NCBI RefSeq assembly: GCF_009831415.1
Contig: NZ_CP043727.1
Location: 3,658,001 to 3,722,000 of the forward strand
DNA: 64,000 nucleotides
From: Yersinia canariae
Lineage (GTDB): Bacteria > Pseudomonadota > Gammaproteobacteria > Enterobacterales > Enterobacteriaceae
Direction of reading: 5' to 3'
Shown: positions 50,018-57,310 of the stretch, piece after piece
How positions within the stretch are numbered: position 1 is the first letter of the stretch
How the letters are laid out: every line of letters begins with the position of its first letter
The notes under the pieces: model-generated
The model's database searches: none
What the model saw: the letters and a program-made list of their open reading frames with translations, nothing else
Told to the model about the DNA's origin: nothing
Made by a program: the position numbers and the translations under genes

Positions 50018-50434
50018 CTAATAACCAATAAACCTATCACTCATTTTATTAGACACCATCGAATTCAGTATCCCAGAATCTAATCTAAGACCATATCTGT
50101 TAATGGTTTTGACGATCCCGTCGGGAATACCTGCATTCTTCAAATGTACTCTAAATTTATGTATCAATTGATGATAATTATTATCAGAAATGCTTTTATG
50201 ATTTTCATACCAGACAACCTTAATAATGTCTTGTTTCCTATTTACATCATTAAATAAACACATAACCAATCTCTTTTGTTTTTCATTAATATCTATAGTT
50301 AATTTCTTAGAGTGGAAATGTATTTTGTTCATACAGCAATCCAGTGATATCTCTTTTTCATAATCAATCACCCCTTTTCCATTAATATCAATGAACTTAC
50401 TACCAGAAACAACAGAGACTGTATCAACATACAT
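50018..50434 (-). CDS. Soluble ToxR/OmpR-type winged-helix regulator at head of gsp operon
   Basis: A 138-residue protein without membrane helix. The C-terminal two thirds read as a ToxR/CadC-class winged helix: EKQKRLVMCLFNDVNRKQDI, DNNYHQLIHKFRVHLKNAGI and IVKTINRYGLRL. No receiver domain is present, so it is a stand-alone DNA-binding protein. AGGGG precedes the ATG. As first gene before gspC, it probably acts on this operon, and an inverted repeat (50477-50495) lies just upstream of its start. The exact family name is not known to me. Confidence 0.8.
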   Translation of the reverse strand: MYVDTVSVVSGSKFIDINGKGVIDYEKEISLDCCMNKIHFHSKKLTIDINEKQKRLVMCLFNDVNRKQDIIKVVWYENHKSISDNNYHQLIHKFRVHLKNAGIPDGIVKTINRYGLRLDSGILNSMVSNKMSDRFIGY

Positions 50435-50476
50435 AAATAACCCCTACAAATATATTCACTCAGTTAATATAAATAA

Positions 50477-50495
50477 ATCACACTGCACATGTGAT
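50477..50495. promoter_or_regulatory. Inverted repeat before the winged-helix regulator
   Basis: ATCACA, 7 bp, TGTGAT: a perfect 6-bp dyad 43 bp upstream of the regulator ATG. The half-sites are in the reverse order of a CRP site, so a different protein is more likely, possibly the regulator itself. Confidence 0.4.
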
Positions 50496-50876
50496 AAGAG
50501 AACTAGTGATTAGCATTGCATTTACTTAATGAATAAAACCAATTAAATTATATTTTTTGATTATATTTAATGTATTAAAATTAATTTTAATGTAAAAACA
50601 CACTCCCAATCCGGGTATAACGAAAAAAGCGATAGTGTATGATGATAAAATTAAACATAACATTACCAACCATATTCAAATAGCCCAGACCAATGAGAGA
50701 TGGCATTTACATTTAGAATATTTATATCTTGCTATATTCATCTCGAAAACCACAGGTAATCACTGAGTTAACTTACAATAATAATTAAAAAATTCAAGAA
50801 ATAAATATCATTTAATAATATCAAATCAAGTTATTTACTATTGACACATAATAATAACATTGCATGTTATCTTTAT

Positions 50877-50958
50877 CTATAATTCTTATTTATTGGTTGT
50901 CTGGCTAGCATAATCATTAAATAACTTAAACATACCCATTATTCTATATGGGTTTTTC
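50877..50958 (+). ncRNA. Candidate small RNA (promoter plus terminator, no ORF)
   Basis: TTGACA (50841-50846), an 18-bp gap and TGTTAT (50865-50870) make a strong sigma-70 promoter on the plus strand. About 60-85 nt later the dyad ACCCAT / ATGGGT (50934-50953) is followed by TTTTT. The predicted transcript of about 82 nt has no ATG and lies between two minus-strand genes, antisense to the likely leader of the gsp operon. Not a known RNA to me. Confidence 0.4.
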
Positions 50959-51084
50959 TATCTTATCGTGCAAGCTTTGCTTTAATCATATAACCATAAA
51001 ATTTAATCACCACCAAGCATCTTATATCAATAAAAAAGATCACAGGATAAATAAATTAATATTAACACGTAAATGAATTTCTGA

Positions 51085-51114
51085 TATTCCCCTTGATACA
51101 ACGCAAGGGGAATA
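51085..51114 (-). terminator. Hairpin downstream of carbonic anhydrase gene
   Basis: Perfect 11-bp stem TATTCCCCTTG / CAAGGGGAATA with an 8-nt loop, 15 bp past the stop. No U-run follows on the minus strand, so termination strength is uncertain. Confidence 0.55.
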
Positions 51115-51129
51115 GTAAAACACGAGTTA

Positions 51130-51885
51130 TTACATGAAGAACTCGACTTCACCACCATTTAGGTTATACATACTACCGATTATTTTTACTTTCCCTTCTT
51201 TCTCTAATTTATTAATTATTTCACTATTTTTTCGGATCTCTTCGATAGTATGCTTCACATTATTCTTCGCAACAGCATCAACATACTTTTCATTCTTGCT
51301 ACTCTTCTCACCATCAAACTGAGTTGCCTCAATCGCAGGCTTAATTTTATTCAGTAGGCCAGTCAAATTACCAAGCTCAACATGATCAATTGCACCCTTG
51401 ATAGCGCCGCAAGCTGTATGTCCCATCACCACAATGACTTTTGCTCCCGCAGCTGCGCAAGCAAATTCCAGACTACCTAATAAATCATCATTAGAAATGT
51501 TGCCGGCAATCCTAGCATTGAATGTTTCACCAATTCCTGTGTCCAGAACAATTTCAGCAGGTGCTCGGGAATCAATACAACTCAGAATAACTGCGGCCGG
51601 GAATTGTCCATCAGCGCTACTTCGCTTTTGCGCCAGATAATCGTGTTGCTGCATTTTTCCTGAAACGAATCTTTTATTACCTTGCTTCAATCCTTCCACT
51701 ATCTGATCTGGGGTTAATTTATTCCGCTCTTCTTGTGTTAGGGAGGCAGCATATGATATTTGAGGTAGCCCTAGTCCAATCCCGCCTATAACACCCGCGG
51801 CGGTAATGCCTAAAGCTGCTTTTAGCACGTTCCGTCGGCTACTGGGATGGCTATCTTCTGAACAACAACCCGTTAGCTTACTCAT
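51130..51885 (-). CDS. Tat-exported beta-class carbonic anhydrase
   Basis: Interconverts CO2 and bicarbonate. It has 251 residues. The beta-class zinc ligands are C103, H156 and C159 (LSCIDSR and MGHTACGAIKG), with the D105-R107 dyad. The N-terminus is a twin-arginine signal: SSRRNVLKAALGITAAG with RR at 17-18, then a long hydrophobic stretch and ISYA-AS. So it folds in the cytoplasm and is moved to the periplasm, unlike housekeeping Can. It borders the type II secretion island, which can pass on Tat-exported proteins, so it is a possible substrate; this is inference. Confidence 0.92.
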   Translation of the reverse strand: MSKLTGCCSEDSHPSSRRNVLKAALGITAAGVIGGIGLGLPQISYAASLTQEERNKLTPDQIVEGLKQGNKRFVSGKMQQHDYLAQKRSSADGQFPAAVILSCIDSRAPAEIVLDTGIGETFNARIAGNISNDDLLGSLEFACAAAGAKVIVVMGHTACGAIKGAIDHVELGNLTGLLNKIKPAIEATQFDGEKSSKNEKYVDAVAKNNVKHTIEEIRKNSEIINKLEKEGKVKIIGSMYNLNGGEVEFFM

Positions 51886-52034
51886 ACTCTCTCCTTGAAA
51901 CTATTGTTGTTATTTTCGATACTGCATACTTAATGAGCAGCCTATTAAATGTAGTACATCCCATTTGTTTTACGCGATGGCCGATGTAGAGATTGTGAAA
52001 AATCAATCTATGCTCAAATTTCTTATCATTCGCG

Positions 52035-52418
52035 TTATATACCGCGATGAAGCTCTTGATGATGGTCTCTCATCCATTGCGCCAATGAGTCCAGTGTTGG
52101 CTGCAATGTTTTTCCTAACAGGGTAATTTCATATTCAACCCGTGGTGGCACTTCGGCATAAACCTTGCGATGCACCAAACCACGTTGCTCAAAGGCTCGC
52201 AGTTGCCGGGTAAGCTCTTTTTGGGTAATAGGGGCAATTGCCCGCTGTAGCTCACCAAATCGGATGGGGGCAGCAGTCACAATCAAACGATAGAGAATTG
52301 GAATTGCCCACTTCCCAGCAATAAGTTCAACAAATTGCACCATCGGGCATTTTTCTTCGGCAATGTCATTGTCGAGTACCAATTTATTTTTAGGTGTGAG
52401 GGGCTGATAGGCTGTCAT
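52035..52418 (-). CDS. HxlR-family transcriptional regulator
   Basis: A 127-residue winged-helix protein. The HxlR pattern is clear: CPMVQFVELIAGKWAIPILY with one conserved cysteine (C24), then RFGELQRAIAPITQKELTRQ and PPRVEYEITLLG. Members such as YodB, QorR and HypR sense quinones, aldehydes or disulfide stress through that cysteine. It is divergent from an SDR-MDR oxidoreductase pair across 102 bp, the standard regulator-target layout. Confidence 0.92.
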   Translation of the reverse strand: MTAYQPLTPKNKLVLDNDIAEEKCPMVQFVELIAGKWAIPILYRLIVTAAPIRFGELQRAIAPITQKELTRQLRAFEQRGLVHRKVYAEVPPRVEYEITLLGKTLQPTLDSLAQWMRDHHQELHRGI

Positions 52419-52446
52419 TAGATTCCTGTTGCATCATTAGTATCAA

Positions 52447-52486
52447 ATTGGTACCTACTATACTTTAGATACTTTTGTATTAAAAA
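52447..52486. promoter_or_regulatory. Possible HxlR operators
   Basis: Around 52439-52486 the spacer has GTATCAAATTGGTAC (a GTA/TAC dyad) and then TACTATACTTTAGATAC, resembling the paired dyads bound by HxlR-type regulators. Assignment is by pattern only. Confidence 0.35.
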
Positions 52487-52520
52487 TGGTCTTCCACTGC
52501 TATTAATTGGATGACTCACC

Positions 52521-53270
52521 ATGAATCGTTTAAAAGATAAATATGCGCTGATTACAGGAGGTACCAGCGGTATCGGCCTGGAAACGGCACGTCAGTTTCT
52601 TGCCGAGGGGGCGACTGTTGCGATAACGGGCCGAAATGAAGCGGCATTACAAGCGGTACATGCCGAACTCGGGGGCCTCGTTTTGCTAATCAAGAGTGAT
52701 GCCAGCAATGTCACTGATCAATCTCAACTGGCTGTTAAGTTAGCTAAAAACTGGCCACGTCTGGATATTGTCTATATCAATGCTGGTGATGTTACACACA
52801 ATCCCATAGAGGAATGGGATGAAACCAGTTTTGAGCGAGTTCTATCAACCAATCTGAAAGGCCCTTTTTTTCTGCTGCAATCATTATTACCCCTGCTGGC
52901 TAACCCCGCATCTATCATTCTTTGCGGTTCGGCCAGTGTCCATATTGGTTTGCCTCAAAGTAGTGTCTATGCTGCCAGCAAAGCGGGGTTGCTCTCTCTT
53001 GCCAGAACTTTGTCCGGAGAGTGGGCCGAAAGAGGGATTCGGGTCAATGGGTTAAGTCCGGGGCCAACGCAAACTCCCGCACTACAAAAACTGGGCTTAT
53101 CGGGCAGTGAAGAAGAAAAGCTAACTGAGCAAATCCGCCAACTGGTGCCGATTAAAAGAATGGGGACACCGGCTGAAATTGCTCATGCGGCGGTATTTCT
53201 GGCTTCGGATGAATCGAGTTTTGTCGTGGGAACGGAGTTTCGTGTTGATGGGGGAGTTAGCAGCCTTTAG
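52521..53270 (+). CDS. Short-chain dehydrogenase/reductase
   Basis: A 249-residue classical SDR. The cofactor motif TGGTSGIG is at 12-19, NAG at 87-89, N111, catalytic S137 in CGSAS, and YAASK with Y150 and K154. The tail GGVSSL after FRVDGG is typical. R38 after the second strand (TGRNE) suggests NADP preference. It is probably controlled by the divergent HxlR regulator. Substrate unknown; detoxifying reduction of a carbonyl is plausible. Confidence 0.92.
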   Translation: MNRLKDKYALITGGTSGIGLETARQFLAEGATVAITGRNEAALQAVHAELGGLVLLIKSDASNVTDQSQLAVKLAKNWPRLDIVYINAGDVTHNPIEEWDETSFERVLSTNLKGPFFLLQSLLPLLANPASIILCGSASVHIGLPQSSVYAASKAGLLSLARTLSGEWAERGIRVNGLSPGPTQTPALQKLGLSGSEEEKLTEQIRQLVPIKRMGTPAEIAHAAVFLASDESSFVVGTEFRVDGGVSSL

Positions 53271-53379
53271 CGACAAATTATTGTCAATAAATTAGTCACT
53301 TACTGAACATATTGTCTTCAAAATAAATTAGGTGCAGATTGAGAGTATTATTTAATATGGCACACTAAAATGAGGCGAT

Positions 53380-54351
53380 ATGATGAAGGCCGCAATCGTT
53401 AAGACGTTGGGAGAGGCCCCTGTCTTGGGGCAATTTTCTGAGCCACTGATCCTGTCGGGTGAAACAGTGGTGAATGTGACTATGGCGGGTATCAAACAAC
53501 TTGATCGCGCCATTGTTAGAGGAACTCATTATTCAAGTCCGAAAATACTGCCCATCATTCCGGGCACCGATGGCATTGGTTTTCTAGCGGACGGCTCGCG
53601 CGTTTATTTTGCTTCATTCCGCCAACCTTTTGGCGCGATGGCTGAAAGAGCGGCTGCATCCTGGTATGTGCCAGTACCGACCGAAGTTGATGATGCGACG
53701 GCAGCAGCGTTGATTAACCCCGCGTTAGCTGCATGGTTGCCCCTTGACTGGCGAGCTAAAATCGAACCGGGTGAGACCGTGCTAATTCTGGGGGCCACCG
53801 GAACGTCAGGCAAACTGGCTATTGCCGCCGCACGACATTTTGGTGCAGGCCGGATTGTCGCCGCGGGTAGGCGTCAGGAAGTACTAGCAACTCTGGGGGC
53901 TGATGCCACGGTAGACCTGACATTACAGGGGGCGGAACTCACAGAGGCCTTTGCCCAAGCAGCCGGGCCAGCGGGCTATCATGTGATTGTGGATTATATT
54001 TGGGGGCCAGCGACCGAAGCACTTTTTGCCGCACTGACTCGCCATGATTTGACGTCTCATGCCAATGAATCAGGCCGTAGCATCCGCTTAGTGAATGTTG
54101 GCTCAATGGCCTCTCCGACACTACAACTGCCCTCCGCCGTTTTACGCAGTGCCGATCTGCAAATTCTGGGCAGTGGTACCGGGAATTTCCCACCGATTCC
54201 TGAATTAAAGCGGATCGTGACTGATATTTTCAGCCTTGCTGCGCAACAAAAACTGATTATCGAGACACAGACTCATAAGTTGGAAGAAATATCTGAAGTC
54301 TGGAATATGAATAAAAACAGTGATGTACGCTCTGTACTGTCCATCAAATAA
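53380..54351 (+). CDS. MDR-family quinone-reductase-like oxidoreductase
   Basis: A 323-residue medium-chain dehydrogenase/reductase. The Rossmann motif is ILGATGTSGKLAIAAA (about 138-153). The catalytic zinc cysteine and histidines of alcohol dehydrogenases are absent, so it is a zinc-free NADPH quinone or enone reductase type. MM at the start leaves 53380 and 53383 both possible. 109 bp after the SDR, likely same regulon. Confidence 0.88.
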   Translation: MMKAAIVKTLGEAPVLGQFSEPLILSGETVVNVTMAGIKQLDRAIVRGTHYSSPKILPIIPGTDGIGFLADGSRVYFASFRQPFGAMAERAAASWYVPVPTEVDDATAAALINPALAAWLPLDWRAKIEPGETVLILGATGTSGKLAIAAARHFGAGRIVAAGRRQEVLATLGADATVDLTLQGAELTEAFAQAAGPAGYHVIVDYIWGPATEALFAALTRHDLTSHANESGRSIRLVNVGSMASPTLQLPSAVLRSADLQILGSGTGNFPPIPELKRIVTDIFSLAAQQKLIIETQTHKLEEISEVWNMNKNSDVRSVLSIK

Positions 54352-54354
54352 GGT

Positions 54355-54395
54355 CTAACACGGGTTGAGCAATTATGCGCATCAACCCGTGTTAG
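54355..54395. terminator. Long hairpin between MDR gene and cbpM
   Basis: A perfect 14-bp stem CTAACACGGGTTGA / TCAACCCGTGTTAG with a 13-nt loop fills the 49-bp gap between converging genes. It can act on both transcripts although no U-run follows. Confidence 0.7.
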
Positions 54396-54400
54396 TCACG

Positions 54401-54706
54401 CTAAGATGCTTGAACAAAACGGTCAAGTTGCCGGCGTAGTTGGCTGTTTTCTTTCTTTAACTGCTCAATTCTCTCCAGCAGAGTCAACGTCATGGCGACA
54501 CCAGACCAGTCCAAATCCAGCTCATTTTGCAAGCGCCGGGCACGTTTAAGGCAGTTCAATGCATCCGCATCAAATATCCAAACCGTATCTGTCGGCTCTA
54601 ATGGCACAATCACACCCAGCCCGACGACCTCGACCAATTCATCCTGCATGATCCCCGTTGACTGGCATAATTCAGTCACGGTGTAAGTGATTTCTATTTC
54701 AGCCAT
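54401..54706 (-). CDS. cbpM: Chaperone modulator CbpM
   Basis: A 101-residue protein with a MerR-like helical body: ITYTVTELCQSTGIMQDELV near the start and LDLDWSGVAMTLTLLERIEQ, a CbpM signature region, then a coiled coil. CbpM binds the CbpA J-domain and blocks both co-chaperone and DNA-binding activity in E. coli. It starts 6 bp after cbpA, matching the cbpAM operon. Confidence 0.95.
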   Translation of the reverse strand: MAEIEITYTVTELCQSTGIMQDELVEVVGLGVIVPLEPTDTVWIFDADALNCLKRARRLQNELDLDWSGVAMTLTLLERIEQLKKENSQLRRQLDRFVQAS

Positions 54707-54712
54707 AATCTG

Positions 54713-55663
54713 TTACTCCCATCCAGTCCGAGGATTAAATGCCGCCTGCTCTGACAGTTGTTGCCACAGCGCCCGCGTTTTCTCGTCTGGTTTCGGTGGC
54801 ATGACCACTTTGAGGATTGCGTACAGATCGCCCGTTCCCTTTTTACTGACCAGACCTTTGCCTTTAATGCGCAAGCGCTGGCCACTTTGGCTCCCCGCCG
54901 GGATAGTTAAGGCAATTTTCCCTGTCAGTGTCGGTATCTCAACACTGGCACCCAATGCCGCTTCCCATGGAGCTAACGGCACCACTATTTGTAAATTCTG
55001 ACCATCAATATCAAACAACGGGTGTGGTGCAATGCGAATAATTAGGAACAAATCGCCATTAGCTCCCCCCGCGATACCGGGAGCCCCTTGCCCTTTAAGA
55101 CGGATGCGTTCGCCATCACCCACACCCGCCGGTATTTTAACTTTTAGTGTCTTAGAGGTTTCAGCACCAGAGAAACCAGATGCATCAATAGTCGGTATCT
55201 TGTAAGAGATTGAGCGGGTCTGCTCAGTTAACGTTTCTTCTAAAAAGATGGGAAGTTCCATCTCAAGATCCTGCCCGCGCACCCCATGAGAGGCTCGATG
55301 AGATGAGTGTTGCGCTGAAGCACCGCGCTGACCAAAGAAAGACTCGAAAAAATCTGAGAAGTCATGCGCGCCACCGTCAGTGCTACTGTGCCACTGCTGA
55401 CTACCGCTATTGTAGGCCGCTTGCTGTCGACCAAACTGGGGGTCATTACGGTGTAATCTTAATTCGTCATATTCAGCACGTTTTTCAGCATCTTTTAATA
55501 CTTCGTAAGCCTCGGCAACTTCTTTAAACTTACTTTCAGCATCAGCTTCAGAACTCACATCGGGGTGGTACTTACGGGCCAGCCTGCGATAGGCTGTTTT
55601 TATCTCTTTTAGGGAAGCCGTGGGTTCAACACCCATGACGGCATAATAATCTTTAAATTCCAT
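54713..55663 (-). CDS. cbpA: Curved DNA-binding protein CbpA, DnaJ-type co-chaperone
   Basis: A 316-residue class-II J-protein and nucleoid protein. J-domain 1-70 with HPD at 33-35 ([19 protein letters not shown]), a G/F-type linker (about 75-125, [14 protein letters not shown]), then two C-terminal substrate-binding domains with [16 protein letters not shown] and [16 protein letters not shown]. No zinc-finger domain. E. coli CbpA has 306 residues. Encoded with its modulator cbpM. Confidence 0.96.
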   Translation of the reverse strand: MEFKDYYAVMGVEPTASLKEIKTAYRRLARKYHPDVSSEADAESKFKEVAEAYEVLKDAEKRAEYDELRLHRNDPQFGRQQAAYNSGSQQWHSSTDGGAHDFSDFFESFFGQRGASAQHSSHRASHGVRGQDLEMELPIFLEETLTEQTRSISYKIPTIDASGFSGAETSKTLKVKIPAGVGDGERIRLKGQGAPGIAGGANGDLFLIIRIAPHPLFDIDGQNLQIVVPLAPWEAALGASVEIPTLTGKIALTIPAGSQSGQRLRIKGKGLVSKKGTGDLYAILKVVMPPKPDEKTRALWQQLSEQAAFNPRTGWE

Positions 55664-55855
55664 GCGGTAATATCCTTAAATTCAATGTTCGATTAGGTAT
55701 ATCCCCACCAGACTTAGATAAAACCTATTTATGTCTATTTTCAATTTTTTCAACCCCAGCAAGTGGGTAAACCTAACAGTAAACTATAGCGCTAACTGTC
55801 TATTTGTGGGCTAGCAGTGTCTATTTGTATAAAATGACATATTCATTCTTAAGCA

Positions 55856-56938
55856 TTACAAATCATACAACTGATCGGTAGACTTGCTGGCCGCAGGCGA
55901 GGTTCTTTTCTGATTAACCTGTTTCACCGACGAACGGACCACTAACTTCCCCTGTAAAAGGGTATTGCTGAAGGGGGCATCGGGTCGCAATAAACGCCGT
56001 TGCAATAGCTGAATAGCCTCAGCCCCCAATTCATCACGCGGGACATGTACCGCCGTCAGCGCAATATCATGAATTTCTGCCAAATTAAAACCATCCATAC
56101 TCATGACTGAAATACTCTCTGGCACGTTTATATTCAATTTATTCAGCGCATTAACGGCCCCCACCGCCATATAATCGCCACCCGCCAAAATAGCCGTGGG
56201 CAATTGGCGGCTATCTTCACAGCCAGTAATAAAGGCGGTAATTGCCAGCTCGGCTTCCTCTGCACCAAAACCATGAGTGGTCACCAGATGTTGGTTATCG
56301 TCAAAATGCATATTATTGCTGGCGAATGCTTCTTTAATTCCCACCAATCGTAATTCCATGGTGTTACGCCGTAAGCATTGCAATGTTAAAATACGCCGAT
56401 GCCCTTGCTGTATCAGATAGTTGGCAGAAAATTCGCCGATCAATTGATGGTCAGGGGAAACACTATCCAGTGACATTTCTTTGTCGCGGCAGTTAATTAA
56501 TACTGACGGTTTATGCACTCCAGCCGCCAATGTATGAATGCGAGGATCGTCGATGCCAATGATAATGGCCGCTTCCGTCTGAGGATTGGTCATTTTTTCC
56601 AGAAACAGAGAAATATCGCTGTGAGTTTCGGATAAACCGCAGTAGCGAATCATCACTTCATGTTGGCTGACTGCTTCAGTTATTCCCTGAATGACTTTGT
56701 AATAAAAAATATCGGTTCGCACATCAAAGGCTCGGTGCGGCGCAAATACCATAATGTTATTTAGCATTAATCGGCCGCTAGATAAATTTTGCAAAATTCC
56801 CTGTGACTGCGCATAAGCCATGACCCGCTGTTTTGCCTTCGCGCTGGTATTCGCTTTACCGGCTAATACTCTGGATACTGTGCTAATTGAAAGGCCAGTC
56901 TGATTAGCTATTTCCTGTATTTTTAGCTTTCCATTCAT
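55856..56938 (-). CDS. LacI-family transcriptional repressor of the glycosidase locus
   Basis: A 360-residue LacI-type protein. HTH and hinge: KLKIQEIANQTGLSISTVSR, VLAGKANTSAKAKQRV. The effector domain has IIGIDDPRIHTLAAG and ISVMSMDGFNLAEIHDIAL. It is divergent from the MFS-GH31 genes across 372 bp that contain two matched dyads, so local repression lifted by a sugar is likely. The inducing sugar is unknown. Confidence 0.92.
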   Translation of the reverse strand: MNGKLKIQEIANQTGLSISTVSRVLAGKANTSAKAKQRVMAYAQSQGILQNLSSGRLMLNNIMVFAPHRAFDVRTDIFYYKVIQGITEAVSQHEVMIRYCGLSETHSDISLFLEKMTNPQTEAAIIIGIDDPRIHTLAAGVHKPSVLINCRDKEMSLDSVSPDHQLIGEFSANYLIQQGHRRILTLQCLRRNTMELRLVGIKEAFASNNMHFDDNQHLVTTHGFGAEEAELAITAFITGCEDSRQLPTAILAGGDYMAVGAVNALNKLNINVPESISVMSMDGFNLAEIHDIALTAVHVPRDELGAEAIQLLQRRLLRPDAPFSNTLLQGKLVVRSSVKQVNQKRTSPAASKSTDQLYDL

Positions 56939-56964
56939 TTTGTGATCTCTCTCAAATTAGCAAA

Positions 56965-56978
56965 TGAAAAAATTTTCA
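56965..56978. promoter_or_regulatory. Operator-like dyad 1
   Basis: TGAAAA-AA-TTTTCA, a perfect 6-bp dyad (7 bp with flanking A/T), 27 bp upstream of the repressor start. Matches dyad 2 in its half-sites. Confidence 0.6.
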
Positions 56979-57041
56979 TAGCCGATCATTAGCTTATTTA
57001 GGGCGCTGAAAATGATAAATGCTGAATTATCACTCAGCTTA

Positions 57042-57055
57042 TGAAAATTTTTTCA
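57042..57055. promoter_or_regulatory. Operator-like dyad 2
   Basis: TGAAAA-TT-TTTTCA, the same half-sites as dyad 1, with centres 77 bp apart. Suited to a looping LacI tetramer or to two dimers. Confidence 0.6.
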
Positions 57056-57197
57056 AAAAAAGGCGTATTAAAGCCAATTTAAGCTAGTTACCTTGTTTTG
57101 GTAAACCAATTTTAAAAACTTATCAGTCCGGTTATTGTGGATTAAAAATAAAAATACTAACAATATCAATTAAGTATATTTTATCCGATGATTTTAG

Positions 57198-57213
57198 TGT
57201 GAGCGAAATCACA
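57198..57213. promoter_or_regulatory. Perfect CRP-cAMP site
   Basis: TGTGAGCGAAATCACA fits TGTGA-N6-TCACA exactly. Its centre is about 105 bp before the MFS start, consistent with catabolite activation of the transporter-glycosidase operon. Confidence 0.8.
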
Positions 57214-57310
57214 TTAAAACTCAGCATAATCTTAATAACCCAAAATAGATCTTACCAAAACAATAAGTTGGTCGGGGTAATTTGCTACCGACTAACACCA
57301 GGAGGCTGGG

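Larger units (their letters stand above)
50435..51129. other. AT-rich spacer upstream of the secretion operon
   Basis: 695 bp with no protein gene visible. Features: inverted repeat ATCACA-N7-TGTGAT (50477-50495); an 18-bp perfect palindrome ATTAAAATTAATTTTAAT (50574-50591); a strong plus-strand promoter (50841-50870) with a hairpin terminator at 50934-50957; and a hairpin after the carbonic anhydrase gene (51085-51114). High A+T suggests H-NS binding, by inference. Confidence 0.7.
56939..57310. other. Regulatory spacer between LacI regulator and MFS-GH31 genes
   Basis: 372 bp holding divergent promoters, two TGAAAA-N2-TTTTCA dyads and a perfect CRP site. AGGAGG at about 57300-57305 is the ribosome site for the transporter gene. 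No gene seen. Confidence 0.8.
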
